From contig NZ_RQYI01000008.1 of assembly GCF_003859795.1 (NCBI RefSeq), positions 1-64,000 of the forward strand: DNA of 64,000 nucleotides, given 5' to 3'. Each line of letters begins with the position of its first letter. The stretch's first letter is position 1. Under the pieces are notes generated by a model. The model made no database searches and was not told where the DNA came from. It saw only the letters and a program-made list of their open reading frames with translations. Below are positions 40,717-50,899 of this stretch, piece by piece. Source of the DNA: Alloprevotella sp. OH1205_COT-284 (lineage in GTDB: Bacteria; Bacteroidota; Bacteroidia; Bacteroidales; Bacteroidaceae). A program made the position numbers and the translations under genes.

Positions 40717-41037
40717 TCACATGGAAAAATCCACAGGAGTTTTGCTCTTCGTTTTAGAATCCGAATTTTGTGTCAATTCCCGACGAACGACGTCTACACA
40801 AAGATCAATGGCCTCTTCAAAAGTGTCGGCCACTTTCTCCGCATGGATTTTCCGGCCGGGCAAAGAGACATGAAGATTAGCCTCTTTATTGTTGGCCGTT
40901 TCGGGCTTCACCACTTTCAGCGTCAGTTCTACATTTAGAATATTATCATGCTTTTCGAGTTTGGACATTTTCTTGTCGATGTATGCCACAAGTTTTTCGG
41001 CCGCATTGAAATGGATGGTCTGAAGTTTGAAATTCAT
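40717..41037 (-). CDS. hpf: Ribosome hibernation-promoting factor (HPF/RaiA family)
   Basis: A 106-aa short-form protein: MNFKLQTIHFNAAEKLVAYI, then KKMSKLEKHDNILNVELTLK and LHVSLPGRKIHAEKVADTFEEAIDLCVDVV. It binds the 30S decoding region and inactivates ribosomes in stationary phase. Uncommonly for this phylum the start is preceded by a strong Shine-Dalgarno sequence. Confidence 0.93.
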   Translation of the reverse strand: MNFKLQTIHFNAAEKLVAYIDKKMSKLEKHDNILNVELTLKVVKPETANNKEANLHVSLPGRKIHAEKVADTFEEAIDLCVDVVRRELTQNSDSKTKSKTPVDFSM

Positions 41038-41042
41038 GGTGT

Positions 41043-41050
41043 CCTCCTTT
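41043..41050 (-). promoter_or_regulatory. Strong Shine-Dalgarno of hpf
   Basis: AAAGGAGG on the minus strand, 5 bases before the ATG. None of the other genes inspected here has one, in line with the known rarity of SD sequences in Bacteroidetes. Confidence 0.6.
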
Positions 41051-42100
41051 TCTTTAAGGTTAGTAATCTTTGAAAAATTCGCGGCAACAAATCTTTGTTC
41101 GTTGTCCGCTGAACCTATGGCGAAAATAACCTTTTATTTTGATGCCACCAAATTTTCTTTACTTTTTTATGCTGTCCGATAAAAAAGGGAAGTGGGAGAT
41201 TGGAAGCAAAAAGCCTTTGTATTTAGCAAAAACTACCCTCCCACCTCATCTGATTTCATCCCGGCAATTTGACCACTCAAACAAGTTGCACCGATGACCT
41301 TCCATAAAGTTCGTTCCAAAACGGCAACAGCGTAAAACCAAAGCTCCATTTCGGCCGAAGATTGAAGGCGTCTGACAAAATGCCCCGAAGCGCAAGAACA
41401 AAGTTATTCACGATCAAACCGCAAACAACCATGATGATCGAAAAACTTTCGGGCAAGTCCGCAGGGTAGGTAGGACAGCTCGCCATACGAGCTTCTCCCA
41501 TGATCATTTCGCAAAATTGTCGAAAAACCTACACTTCGACTTGTAGTTTGCTGAAATTCAGGAATATATGAATGTAGACAGATGGCTTAATGTTATACAC
41601 GGAAAGAAGGTAAGTCATTGATAAACAGGCGGGAAATGAATGTAGACAGTTTTCCTGAAACCTACACTGCCTACACCGACGACTTCGGATGTCTGCATGC
41701 CTTTCCGAAACAAAGTGTAGACAGTAACGACAAATGTAGTTTGTTTTTCGCATTGTCTACATTCGCAACTATCTGTATGTCTACGGTTTAACAACGATAG
41801 TGTAGACAATGTAGATAAAAAGAAGAAAAAATCCCGGTAGGGAGTGAAAGTTGCTTCTTTCACGAAGAGTTGTTTCGGTTGCTCTTCGGCTGTCCCGATC
41901 TTCATTTAATACATCGAAACGCATCTTACCTAAGGAGTAGAATAAACGGAGTAACGAGTAGAAAAATCTGTCACAGACCTAAATTTCGCAAGTCCTCCAT
42001 TGGTTAGTTTTCGGAAACTCGGATTTTCGATCTTTATATGAGAATACCTTTCGCCTCTCCGGGTTGGGCAGCCGCACGTTTGCGTTCCTCTCCCGAACCT
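41051..42100. other. Gene-free interval between hpf and small lipoprotein
   Basis: No supported gene. It contains GCTGTCCGATAA at 41171-41182 (also found near groES) and the TGTAGACA cluster at 41573-41808. Confidence 0.6.
41573..41808 (+). repeat. Cluster of TGTAGACA boxes
   Basis: TGTAGACA occurs at 41573, 41641, 41716 and 41801; the inverse TGTCTACA at 41754; and the variant TGTCTACG at 41778. CCTACACTGCCTACACC and TGTAG sequences fill the spaces. Five full boxes in 236 bp is far above chance. Repeats are not evenly spaced, so this is not a CRISPR array. Confidence 0.65.
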
Positions 42101-42137
42101 CAAAAAGAAAAACCGGTGGGAATATCCCAACCGGTTT
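42101..42137 (-). terminator. Terminator of small lipoprotein gene
   Basis: Stem AAACCGGT/ACCGGTTT plus GGGA/TCCC pairing, followed on the minus strand by TTCTTTTTG. About 85 bases after the lipoprotein stop. Confidence 0.7.
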
Positions 42138-42223
42138 CAATTCTCTCAGGTGCTCTTATTGAAAAGAGCCTGTTCGTAGTCTTCGCTTAAAGAGCTACGT
42201 TGTTTGTGTGCTTTGACCGATGA

Positions 42224-42397
42224 TTAAGCCTTAACGCTGTCAGTCATTACGCTGTCGGTAGCAGTAGTGTCCATCATGGTGGTGTCTGTGCTGTCGGTAG
42301 CGAGACTGTCGGTAGCAGCAGCAGTTTCAGTTTTAGAACCGCAAGAAGCGAAAGAGATAGCTGCGAAAGCTACGAACATGAAAACCAATTTTTTCAT
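42224..42397 (-). CDS. Tiny Thr/Asp/Ser-rich lipoprotein
   Basis: A 57-aa protein from the Met at 42397. The signal peptide KKLVFMFVAFAAISFASC has its lipobox Cys at residue 19. The mature part is a low-complexity run of T, D, S, A and M (TDSLATDSTDTTMMDTTATD). Such small lipoproteins are common in Bacteroidales and of unknown role. Promoter and terminator are both well formed, so the gene is likely real and expressed on its own. Confidence 0.75.
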   Translation of the reverse strand: MKKLVFMFVAFAAISFASCGSKTETAAATDSLATDSTDTTMMDTTATDSVMTDSVKA

Positions 42398-42448
42398 TTT
42401 GTTTTTGAGTTTAAAAGTAGAACAATTAATTGCTTTATTAAAACATTG

Positions 42449-42479
42449 CAAAGGTACAGACTTTTTCTGCACTTGCAAG
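42449..42479 (-). promoter_or_regulatory. Promoter of the tiny lipoprotein
   Basis: CTTG, 19 bases, TACCTTTG on the minus strand, 51 bases before the start codon. Confidence 0.7.
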
Positions 42480-42665
42480 CACAACCCGGCTTATTTTATA
42501 AAAGCCCTACGCTCTTTAACATTTAATATGCAATAGTGACACGTTTTGGCAGTCGCGCTTAACGAATAAGGGTGTATTGTTCGATTTCACAATAGGCCGA
42601 TCGGGCAAAACGTTCCTTTTCTCCGTTGGGAGGGCGGCGGTTCTGTTTGAAATGGGGGAGCGAAA

Positions 42666-42697
42666 TTTGGCGTTTCTCTCACTTCACCGTAAATTTG
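42666..42697 (+). promoter_or_regulatory. Promoter of mtaB (near-leaderless)
   Basis: TTTG, 20 bases, TAAATTTG. The element ends 8 bases before the mtaB ATG, so the 5' leader would be only a few bases. Confidence 0.6.
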
Positions 42698-42705
42698 CAA
42701 TCGAT

Positions 42706-44073
42706 ATGGACAAGAACACATCTATTATATATAATAAAAAAGCCGCCTTCGTCACACTGGGCTGCAAACTCAACTACGCTGAAACCTCCACGCTGCGCGA
42801 TCGTCTTGCCGCAAGAGGGTGCGTGGCGGTCGAAGAAGACGAACGTGCCGACATCTGCATTGTCAATACTTGCAGCGTCACGGGCGAAGCCGACGCCAAA
42901 TGCCGACACGCCATACACCGCCTGCACCGCCTGCACCCCGATGCCTTCATTGCCGTAATGGGATGCTACGCCCAACTGTCGGGACAGCACATTGCCCAAA
43001 TGGAGGGCGTGGATCTTGTGGTCGGACAGGAGTCGAAAGGGCGCATCATCGAGCTGATCGAAGAACACATGGAGGCCAAGCACTTGGGCGTTCGTCCCGA
43101 TTCGGAGTCGCACGGCGGCGTGTTCTACACCACGCCGCTCAAAGACATCCGCACCTTCGTGCCCTCTTGCTCGCGCGGCGATCGCACACGCTACTTTCTG
43201 AAAGTGCAAGACGGCTGCAATTACTTTTGCACCTATTGCACGATCCCGGCCGCAAGAGGACGCTCGCGCAATGCCACCGTCGCCGACATCGTGCGACAGG
43301 CAGAAGAGGCGGCGGCCAATGGGGGGAAAGAGATCGTGCTGACGGGCGTGAACATCGGAGATTTCGGTCGGTCTACGGGAGAAAACTTCTTTCAGCTCAT
43401 TCGCGCGCTCGACGAGGTGAAGGGCATCGACCGCTACCGCATTTCGAGCATCGAACCCAATCTGCTGACCGATGAGATTATCGAGTTTTGCGCCGACAGC
43501 CGGGCCTTCATGCCCCACTTCCACCTGCCGCTGCAAAGCGGAAGCGACGCCGTGTTGAAACTGATGCGCCGCCACTACGACACCGCACTCTTCCGCGCGA
43601 AAATCGAAAAAATCAAACAAGTCACCCCCGATGCCTTCATCGGCGTGGACGTCATTGTGGGCACTCGCGGCGAGCGCGACGAATATTTCGAGGAAGCCTA
43701 CGAGTTCATCCGTTCGCTCGACATCTCGCAGCTGCATGTGTTCAGCTATTCCGAACGCCCCGGCACCAAAGCCCTCGAAATCCCCTACGTCGTGACACCC
43801 GCCGCCAAGCGCGAACGCAGCCGTCGTTTGCTCGAACTCTCGGAAGAGAAGCGCAAGGCGCACTACCGCGCTTTCATCGGGGAGCAACGCCCTGTTCTTT
43901 GGGAGCACGCACGAGAGGGAAAACCCTTGCTCGGCTGGACGGATAACTACATTCGCGTCGAAGCCCACGCCGACACCCGCTTCACTCCCGACGCCATAGA
44001 AACGGGCGTATTGAGCGGATTTGCCGAACACCAAGACGCCCTCATTGCCACAGGTCTCAATCCGCCTCTATGA
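42706..44073 (+). CDS. mtaB: tRNA t6A37 methylthiotransferase MtaB
   Basis: A 455-aa protein from the Met at 42706. The N-terminal UPF0004 domain has three Cys in LGCKLN, NTCSVTG and MGCYAQ (auxiliary cluster). The radical-SAM motif is CNYFCTYC, followed by IPAARGRSRN as in the MtaB subgroup; the C terminus is a TRAM-like part. It converts t6A to ms2t6A at position 37 of ANN-decoding tRNAs. Its stop overlaps the next start (ATGA). Confidence 0.92.
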   Translation: MDKNTSIIYNKKAAFVTLGCKLNYAETSTLRDRLAARGCVAVEEDERADICIVNTCSVTGEADAKCRHAIHRLHRLHPDAFIAVMGCYAQLSGQHIAQMEGVDLVVGQESKGRIIELIEEHMEAKHLGVRPDSESHGGVFYTTPLKDIRTFVPSCSRGDRTRYFLKVQDGCNYFCTYCTIPAARGRSRNATVADIVRQAEEAAANGGKEIVLTGVNIGDFGRSTGENFFQLIRALDEVKGIDRYRISSIEPNLLTDEIIEFCADSRAFMPHFHLPLQSGSDAVLKLMRRHYDTALFRAKIEKIKQVTPDAFIGVDVIVGTRGERDEYFEEAYEFIRSLDISQLHVFSYSERPGTKALEIPYVVTPAAKRERSRRLLELSEEKRKAHYRAFIGEQRPVLWEHAREGKPLLGWTDNYIRVEAHADTRFTPDAIETGVLSGFAEHQDALIATGLNPPL

Positions 44074-45125
44074 TAGCCGTAGTTATTCTCAACTGGAACG
44101 GAGCCGATATGCTCCGCCGTTTCCTCCCCTCCGTGGTGGCACACACTGCCCCCTTGGGCGAAGTGATCGTGGCCGACAATGGTTCGACCGACAGCTCGAT
44201 CGATCTGCTCCAAACCCACTTTCCCGACGTCCGCATTGTGCGTTGGAAAGAAAATCTCGGATTTGCCGAAGGCTACAACGAGGCCTTTCGACGTATCGAG
44301 AGCGAAACGCCTCATCGCCATGACCTCTATCTCCTGCTCAACAGCGACGTGCGCGTAACCCCCGACTGGCTCTCGCCCCTGCGTAACTACATGGACACCC
44401 ACCCCGACGTAGCCGCGGCGCAGCCCAAACTCTTGGCCGAGTGGGCGCACGACACTTTTGAATATGCCGGGGCGGCAGGAGGCTTTCTCGACCGCGACGG
44501 CTACCCCTTCTGCCGCGGACGGCTTTTCAACGTCGTCGAACCCGACAACGGCCAATACGACAGCGCGACATCACTCTTTTGGGCTACCGGTGCCGCCTTG
44601 CTCATTCGCGCCGACGACTGGCATGCCGTGGGAGGTTTGGACGGACGCTTCTTTGCCCACAACGAAGAAATTGATCTCTGTTGGCGACTGCGTGCACGTG
44701 GTCGGAAAATCGTTTGCGTTCCCCAAAGCGTCGTCTTTCACGTTGGGGGGGGGACATTGCCCAAAGACAACCCGCGAAAAACCTACCTCAACTTCCGCAA
44801 TAACCTCACGATGCTCCACAAAAACCTGCCCGAAACGGAATATCGCAGCGTGATGTTTCGCCGCGCCCTGCTCGATGCCGTTGCCCTGCTCAAATTTGCG
44901 CTGAGCGGCGATTTCGCCAATGCCCGTGCCGTTTGGCGCGGCGTGCGCGATTTCAGAAAATGTCGACACAACTTCGACGCCGACCGCCGACACAATCTTG
45001 CCCAAACCGTGCTCCTACACATTCCCGAACGCACCGACAAGAGCTTGTTGTGGGCGTTTTTCTTTCGCCGGCAGAAAACGTTCTCTCAATTTCTCTCGTC
45101 GCCCTCCTCTTCCTCCTCTTTCTAA
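44070..45125 (+). CDS. Family 2 glycosyltransferase (rhamnosyltransferase-like)
   Basis: A 351-aa protein: GT-A opening AVVILNWNGADMLRRFLPSV, VADNGSTDSS, NLGFAEGYNEAF, the DxD-like LLNSDVRVTPDWL, and the acceptor-side HNEEIDLCWRLRARGRKI. This GT2 subgroup includes dTDP-rhamnosyl transferases; the substrate is unknown. It overlaps mtaB by 4 bases, so it is translationally coupled despite having no functional link. The C terminus ends in a Ser-rich tail. Confidence 0.85.
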   Translation: MIAVVILNWNGADMLRRFLPSVVAHTAPLGEVIVADNGSTDSSIDLLQTHFPDVRIVRWKENLGFAEGYNEAFRRIESETPHRHDLYLLLNSDVRVTPDWLSPLRNYMDTHPDVAAAQPKLLAEWAHDTFEYAGAAGGFLDRDGYPFCRGRLFNVVEPDNGQYDSATSLFWATGAALLIRADDWHAVGGLDGRFFAHNEEIDLCWRLRARGRKIVCVPQSVVFHVGGGTLPKDNPRKTYLNFRNNLTMLHKNLPETEYRSVMFRRALLDAVALLKFALSGDFANARAVWRGVRDFRKCRHNFDADRRHNLAQTVLLHIPERTDKSLLWAFFFRRQKTFSQFLSSPSSSSSF

Positions 45126-45132
45126 TCTCTAT

Positions 45133-45834
45133 ATGGCCGCTCTCTATCTCATCCCCGTCACCCTCGGCGACACCCCGATCGACAAGGTGCTCCCTTCACA
45201 CAATCGCGACATCATTCTCTCTATTCGCCACTTCATCGTCGAAGAAATTCGCACCGCGCGACGCTTCCTCAAAGCCGTAGAACGGAGCATAGACATCAAC
45301 GCCCTCACCTTCTATGAAATGGGCAAACATGCCGATGCGGCGCGATTTTCGCAGTTTCTTGCCCCCTTGCGGCGCGGTGAGAGCGTGGGAGTGATCAGCG
45401 AAGCCGGCTGTCCGGCCGTGGCCGACCCCGGTGCCGACATCGTCGCCATTGCCCAGCGCGAGGGTTTGTCGGTGGTGCCGCTCGTCGGCCCGTCGAGCAT
45501 CTTGCTTTCGGTGATGGCATCGGGGCTCAACGGACAAAGCTTTGCCTTTCACGGCTATCTGCCCATCGACGCCGCTGAGCGCGTCAAACGTCTCCGACAA
45601 CTTGAAGCGCGCGCCATGACCGAAAAGCAGACGCAGCTTTTCATCGAAACACCCTATCGCAACGCACGTCTTTTTGCCGACATCCTCTCCGCTTGTGCGC
45701 CCAAAACACGCTTGTGCGTAGCGGCAGGACTGACGACCGAAGCGGAATTCATCCGCACCCGAACACTCAAAGAATGGAAACAGTGCGGACTGCCCGACCT
45801 GGGAAAAACACCGGCTATCTTTCTCATCGGCTGA
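45133..45834 (+). CDS. RsmI-like SAM-dependent methyltransferase (tetrapyrrole-methylase fold)
   Basis: A 233-aa protein from the Met at 45133, seven bases after the GT2 stop. Features of the fold are LYLIPVTLGDTPIDKVLP, GVISEAGCPAVADPGADIV, VVPLVGPSSILLSVMASGLNGQ and FIETPYRNARL. RsmI 2'-O-methylates C1402 of 16S rRNA. This Bacteroidetes version diverges at the N terminus (TLGDT rather than PIGNL), so the exact target is uncertain. Confidence 0.8.
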   Translation: MAALYLIPVTLGDTPIDKVLPSHNRDIILSIRHFIVEEIRTARRFLKAVERSIDINALTFYEMGKHADAARFSQFLAPLRRGESVGVISEAGCPAVADPGADIVAIAQREGLSVVPLVGPSSILLSVMASGLNGQSFAFHGYLPIDAAERVKRLRQLEARAMTEKQTQLFIETPYRNARLFADILSACAPKTRLCVAAGLTTEAEFIRTRTLKEWKQCGLPDLGKTPAIFLIG

Positions 45835-46364
45835 CGCCTCACCTCTCTACATTGCTTTGCCACAAATTTAATATAATGGCCAAGACTGATCGCTACCCAA
45901 GGTTTCAAGACTAATTTGTTGGATTTTGGACTTGTTCGACAATTTTATGACTTTACTATAAACCGACTATCCGGTAAAAATGTGTACTTTTGCTCATGTT
46001 ACCGGCGTTTTTTATTACACAAGCAAAGTGGCAATAAGATTCTGCAAGAGGGTTTCAGCCTTATTTGTGATAATATAAAACTTTACCGGACAGCAATATT
46101 TTCTTTTATAGCTGTTCGGTAATCTCTGCGTTTTGTGGACTTCTGAATCTTCTCGAAGAAACTTTGAATGGACAAAGAAAAATATTGTCTGACAAAATGA
46201 CAGAATATGCTTGTCCTAATAGAGTTGGCAAAGACTTTGCATCGAAAATAAACAGAACTTCCGAACGTGTCATTGCCTGAGAAAATACTGCGTATGTTTT
46301 TTAGACAACTGGCATAGGGGAAAACTCGGATAAATATAATCACAACAGATAAACACATTACATT
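45835..46364. other. Gene-free interval upstream of groES
   Basis: No credible gene, although a short frame exists at 45916-46122. It holds TACTTTTG at 45985-45992 and several CCGGTAA motifs. No CIRCE element (TTAGCACTC-N9-GAGTGCTAA) was seen. Confidence 0.6.
45967..46122 (+). promoter_or_regulatory. CCGGTAA motif cluster and hairpin upstream of groESL
   Basis: CTATCCGGTAA at 45967, TTACCGG at 45999, TTACCGGACAGC at 46083-46094 and GCTGTTCGGTAA at 46111-46122. The last two can form a 12-bp stem with one wobble and a 16-base loop. Possible operator or heat-responsive structure of groESL. Confidence 0.4.
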
Positions 46365-46637
46365 ATGAACATCAAACCTCTTGCTGATCGCGTGCTGATT
46401 CAGCCCGCAGCTGCCGAAGAAAAGACCGTTGGCGGTATTATTATTCCTGATACCGCAAAGGAGAAGCCTTTGCAAGGCCTTGTTGTTGCAGTGGGAAATG
46501 GCACCAAAGATGAAGAAATGGTACTTAAAGTTTCAGACAAGGTGCTCTATGGAAAGTATTCCGGTACGGAAGTAGAGCTTGATGGTGAAAAATATCTCAT
46601 CATGCGTCAAAGTGACGTCTTGGCGATACTGGCTTAA
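46365..46637 (+). CDS. groES: Co-chaperonin GroES
   Basis: A 90-aa protein: [13 protein letters not shown], the mobile loop [18 protein letters not shown], and [25 protein letters not shown]. It caps GroEL. First gene of the groESL operon, 79 bases before groEL. Confidence 0.98.
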   Translation: MNIKPLADRVLIQPAAAEEKTVGGIIIPDTAKEKPLQGLVVAVGNGTKDEEMVLKVSDKVLYGKYSGTEVELDGEKYLIMRQSDVLAILA

Positions 46638-46686
46638 TAAAGCTCCGCTTATTTTCTCCTTATATAATATTGAAACAAAGGCATGA

Positions 46687-48354
<1,668 letters not shown>

Positions 48355-48393
48355 GATTTCTTTCTGCGTACTACCGTAGACATTGTTTTAGCT

Positions 48394-48434
48394 AAAAAGG
48401 TGCTTCCTCAAAATTTGGGGATGCACCTTTTTTT
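48394..48434 (+). terminator. Terminator of groESL
   Basis: AAAAAGGTGC and GCACCTTTTTTT arms around a 19-base loop. Confidence 0.8.
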
Positions 48435-48483
48435 GATGAAATGGTATCGCTACTATCTCCTGAAAGTGGGTAAGCTCCATGTT

Positions 48484-49386
48484 TTACTCCTCGTCGTGAG
48501 GATGCGAGCGTGCGTATTGCTCTTTGAGCTCGGCGAGTGTCGTGTGTGTGTAGATAGCGGTGGTGGTCACGCTTTCGTGTCCGAGCAGTTGTCGGATGGC
48601 TTCGAGTTGTGCCCCTCCCGATAGCATGGCGGTGGCGAAGCTGTGGCGCAAGACGTGTGGCGACCGTTTCTGTTGTGTCGTCACAGCCGAAAGAGTGGCA
48701 TTTACCATTTTGCGCAGAGAGGTGTAAGACAGGCGTTGTCCTCTTTTGTTGAGAAACAAGGCCACCTCATCATGAGGGAGGGAGGAATATGTCGCCGCCC
48801 GTAGGGAGAGATAGCGATTAAGGGCTTCCGCCAATTCTTTTCCATAGGGAATGATGCGTTGTTTGTTTCCTTTTCCCGTTACCCTTATTGTGTTACTGCT
48901 TTCGCGGATGTCTTGCAGATTGAGGGCGAGTAGTTCGGCAGCTCTGATGCCGGTGTGATAGAGCAGCAGCAGGAGTGTTCGATCCCGACAGCCTATATAA
49001 TCGTCGGAGAAAGGGTAATGTGAAAAAAGAAGATCCATTTCGCTTTCTTTGATGAAAGTCGGCAGTCGTTTGGGCGTTTTGGGATTGCTGACTAAACGTG
49101 CCGGATCGACGGAAACTCGCCCTTCGCGCAGTAAGAATTTATAGAACGAACGCAGCGCAGACAAAGATTTATTGACAGTGTTGGGGGCATATCCGTTTTC
49201 CATCATCCATGCCACCCAACGTCTTACGCAAAGCGTGTCTACCTCTGTCCATGAGATGTTCGGATTTCGTGCTCTCATGTAGTCTGCGCAGTCGTTGAGG
49301 GCGATGCGGTAGGTTTCGTGGGTACGAGGAGAGCATCCGCGTTGCGCGAGCATGTAGTGCAGAAAGTCGTTGATCCAAATGAGCAT
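48484..49386 (-). CDS. Tyrosine recombinase (XerC/XerD type)
   Basis: A 300-aa protein with an N-terminal SAM-like core-binding domain (residues about 1-85) and a C-terminal catalytic domain. Catalytic residues visible are Arg in HTGIRAAELL, Lys in VTGKGNKQR, HVLRH (His and Arg), His in LGHESV and Tyr in TTAIYTH. The family resolves chromosome dimers. In Bacteroidetes a Xer gene often sits beside rpsU and hpf; here rpsU is adjacent upstream but hpf is 7.5 kb away. Confidence 0.92.
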   Translation of the reverse strand: MLIWINDFLHYMLAQRGCSPRTHETYRIALNDCADYMRARNPNISWTEVDTLCVRRWVAWMMENGYAPNTVNKSLSALRSFYKFLLREGRVSVDPARLVSNPKTPKRLPTFIKESEMDLLFSHYPFSDDYIGCRDRTLLLLLYHTGIRAAELLALNLQDIRESSNTIRVTGKGNKQRIIPYGKELAEALNRYLSLRAATYSSLPHDEVALFLNKRGQRLSYTSLRKMVNATLSAVTTQQKRSPHVLRHSFATAMLSGGAQLEAIRQLLGHESVTTTAIYTHTTLAELKEQYARSHPHDEE

Positions 49387-49548
49387 GGCGTTTTATTGAG
49401 GGAAGACGGAAGATAGGGGGGGATGCAGAAAAGAGAGAGAAGGGCGAGAAGGTGAAGAGCGATGACGGTTTTTCTTGATGCGTCAATCTTATTGCGTCGT
49501 CGAATGCCTGTACGGGGTGATGATCGGAGGGAGAAGAGATAAAATAAT

Positions 49549-49583
49549 ACGCCGCTCTCGAAGAGTTTCGGAGCGGCGTTTTT
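49549..49583 (-). terminator. Terminator of rpsU
   Basis: A 9-bp perfect stem ACGCCGCTC/GAGCGGCGT, followed on the minus strand by ATTATTTT. It separates rpsU from the recombinase. Confidence 0.75.
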
Positions 49584-49600
49584 GGGGTGCAACCGTAGGG

Positions 49601-49792
49601 TCAGTCTTCGTTGCGGTGAAGAGCCTGAACGTAGATGGCGTGCTCTTTGGCAAGGCGTTTGAGTACGCTGGGCTTGTCGAATTGTTGGCGACGACGGAGC
49701 TCTTTTACTACACCGGTCTTTTCAAATTTTCTCTTGAATTTTTTGAGGGCGCGTTCAATGTTTTCGCCTTCCTTAACGGGTACTACAATCAT
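49601..49792 (-). CDS. rpsU: 30S ribosomal protein S21
   Basis: A 63-aa protein: VPVKEGENIERALKKFKRKF, then ELRRRQQFDKPSVLKR. It is located on the 30S platform near the anti-SD. The region before its ATG has no Shine-Dalgarno sequence (A-rich instead). Confidence 0.96.
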   Translation of the reverse strand: MIVVPVKEGENIERALKKFKRKFEKTGVVKELRRRQQFDKPSVLKRLAKEHAIYVQALHRNED

Positions 49793-49842
49793 TTTTGTGT
49801 GTTGAATTTATTTTTGTTGATTTTTTCTTGCTTTGCAATGTA

Positions 49843-49871
49843 CAAAGGTAAATATTATTTCTCACGCGCAA
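49843..49871 (-). promoter_or_regulatory. Promoter of rpsU
   Basis: TTG, 18 bases, TACCTTTG on the minus strand; spacing is one base short of the usual range. About 50 bases before the start. Confidence 0.55.
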
Positions 49872-50101
49872 GGCTTTTGAGAAATAAATTTGATGTAAAA
49901 GTGCGTCAATGCACGATTTTTGTCATCTTGATGACAAAAGAACAAGTGTTTGTAGTGTTAAGAATGTTCTAAGTTGGAATGAACCCTCCTTTCTATTGTT
50001 TTTGGGGCTTTTCGCCTTATGATTTTCGCTTTTGAGCGATGTTGGTGTCAGAAAAACGGACTCTAAAATTGCGAGATACAACAATTTGGAGTGGGCTGTG
50101 T
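49872..50101. other. Intergenic region between rpsU and NlpC/P60 gene
   Basis: Nothing recognised; no repeat or hairpin stands out. Confidence 0.5.
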
Positions 50102-50767
50102 TTATTGCACGATGCGGCGTGCTCCGATGTAGCGGCTGCTGTAATAGGCCTGTTTCGAATCGTCCACTCTGATGCCGGAGGATCGGCTGGCGTGTATGAA
50201 TTTGAAACTTTGGGTGTGGGGATTGACTTCGGTGACGATGCCCACATGTCCGACGTTTCGGCTTCTTCTCGATCCTCCGAAAAAGACGAGGTCGCCTTTG
50301 CGAAGTTGTTTGACGTCGGCCACGGGTTTTCCCTCGTTGAATTGGCTTCTCGACGACCGGGTGAGTTGAATGTTTTGTTGTTTGAACACGTAGCTCGTGA
50401 AGCCGCTGCAATCAAAGCCGTTGGGATTGCTCTGCCCGCTGCGGTAGCGTACGCCGATGTATCTGAACGCGGTGGTGAGCAGTTTGTCTATGAGTCGATT
50501 GTTCTCCTCAAAGTCAAGTGAGTTTTCGTTTTCTTTTTCTGTTTCCGATGCTTGGATTTTTTCGAAGGCTTTTTTCAGTTGCAGTTCTTCGAGTCGCGGT
50601 CGTGTGCGTTCGATGCGTGCTTGCAGCGGAAGTGTGTCCCCCAACAGCGTGGCGTGGTAGTCGGTCACATCTTCCTCATATTTTGCGTGTACGCCATTGT
50701 TGTACGATGCAGCCAACCAGCCGGCAAAAGCAAATGTGGCAATGACGAAGATGTGTTTGGGTTTCAC
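50102..50767 (-). CDS. NlpC/P60 (C40) cell-wall peptidase
   Basis: The catalytic domain has Cys in NGFDCSGFTSYVF, His in RNVGHVGIV and a third residue in FKFIHAS. The N terminus has one membrane segment (IFVIATFAFAGWLAAS), so it is membrane-anchored or secreted. It likely cleaves peptidoglycan stem peptides. Start choice: a TTG at 50815 lies inside a promoter element (TATCTTTG), so the first plausible start is GTG at 50767 (VKPKHIF). No in-frame ATG exists. Confidence 0.85.
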   Translation of the reverse strand: MKPKHIFVIATFAFAGWLAASYNNGVHAKYEEDVTDYHATLLGDTLPLQARIERTRPRLEELQLKKAFEKIQASETEKENENSLDFEENNRLIDKLLTTAFRYIGVRYRSGQSNPNGFDCSGFTSYVFKQQNIQLTRSSRSQFNEGKPVADVKQLRKGDLVFFGGSRRSRNVGHVGIVTEVNPHTQSFKFIHASRSSGIRVDDSKQAYYSSRYIGARRIVQ

Positions 50768-50812
50768 GGCAAAGGCTTTAAAGGAAATGAATAAAGATTT
50801 CAGAAAACGAAG

Positions 50813-50844
50813 CAAAGATACATTTTTTTGCCGAATAGGCCAAG
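50813..50844 (-). promoter_or_regulatory. Promoter of the NlpC/P60 gene
   Basis: CTTG, 20 bases, TATCTTTG on the minus strand. It excludes the upstream TTG as start codon. Confidence 0.65.
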
Positions 50845-50899
50845 TTTCTTGCTCGATTTTCTGAAATCTTCACGATGGTATGTCGTTTTGCTTTTCGTT

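Noticed and set aside
41573-41808. CRISPR array
   Set aside because: Boxes are only 8 bp, unevenly spaced and on both strands, with no cas genes nearby.
45916-46122. Small 68-aa gene before groES
   Set aside because: Runs through the hairpin and motif cluster, has no family resemblance, and ends without conserved features.
46125-46364. CIRCE element for HrcA control of groESL
   Set aside because: No TTAGCACTC/GAGTGCTAA pair is present.
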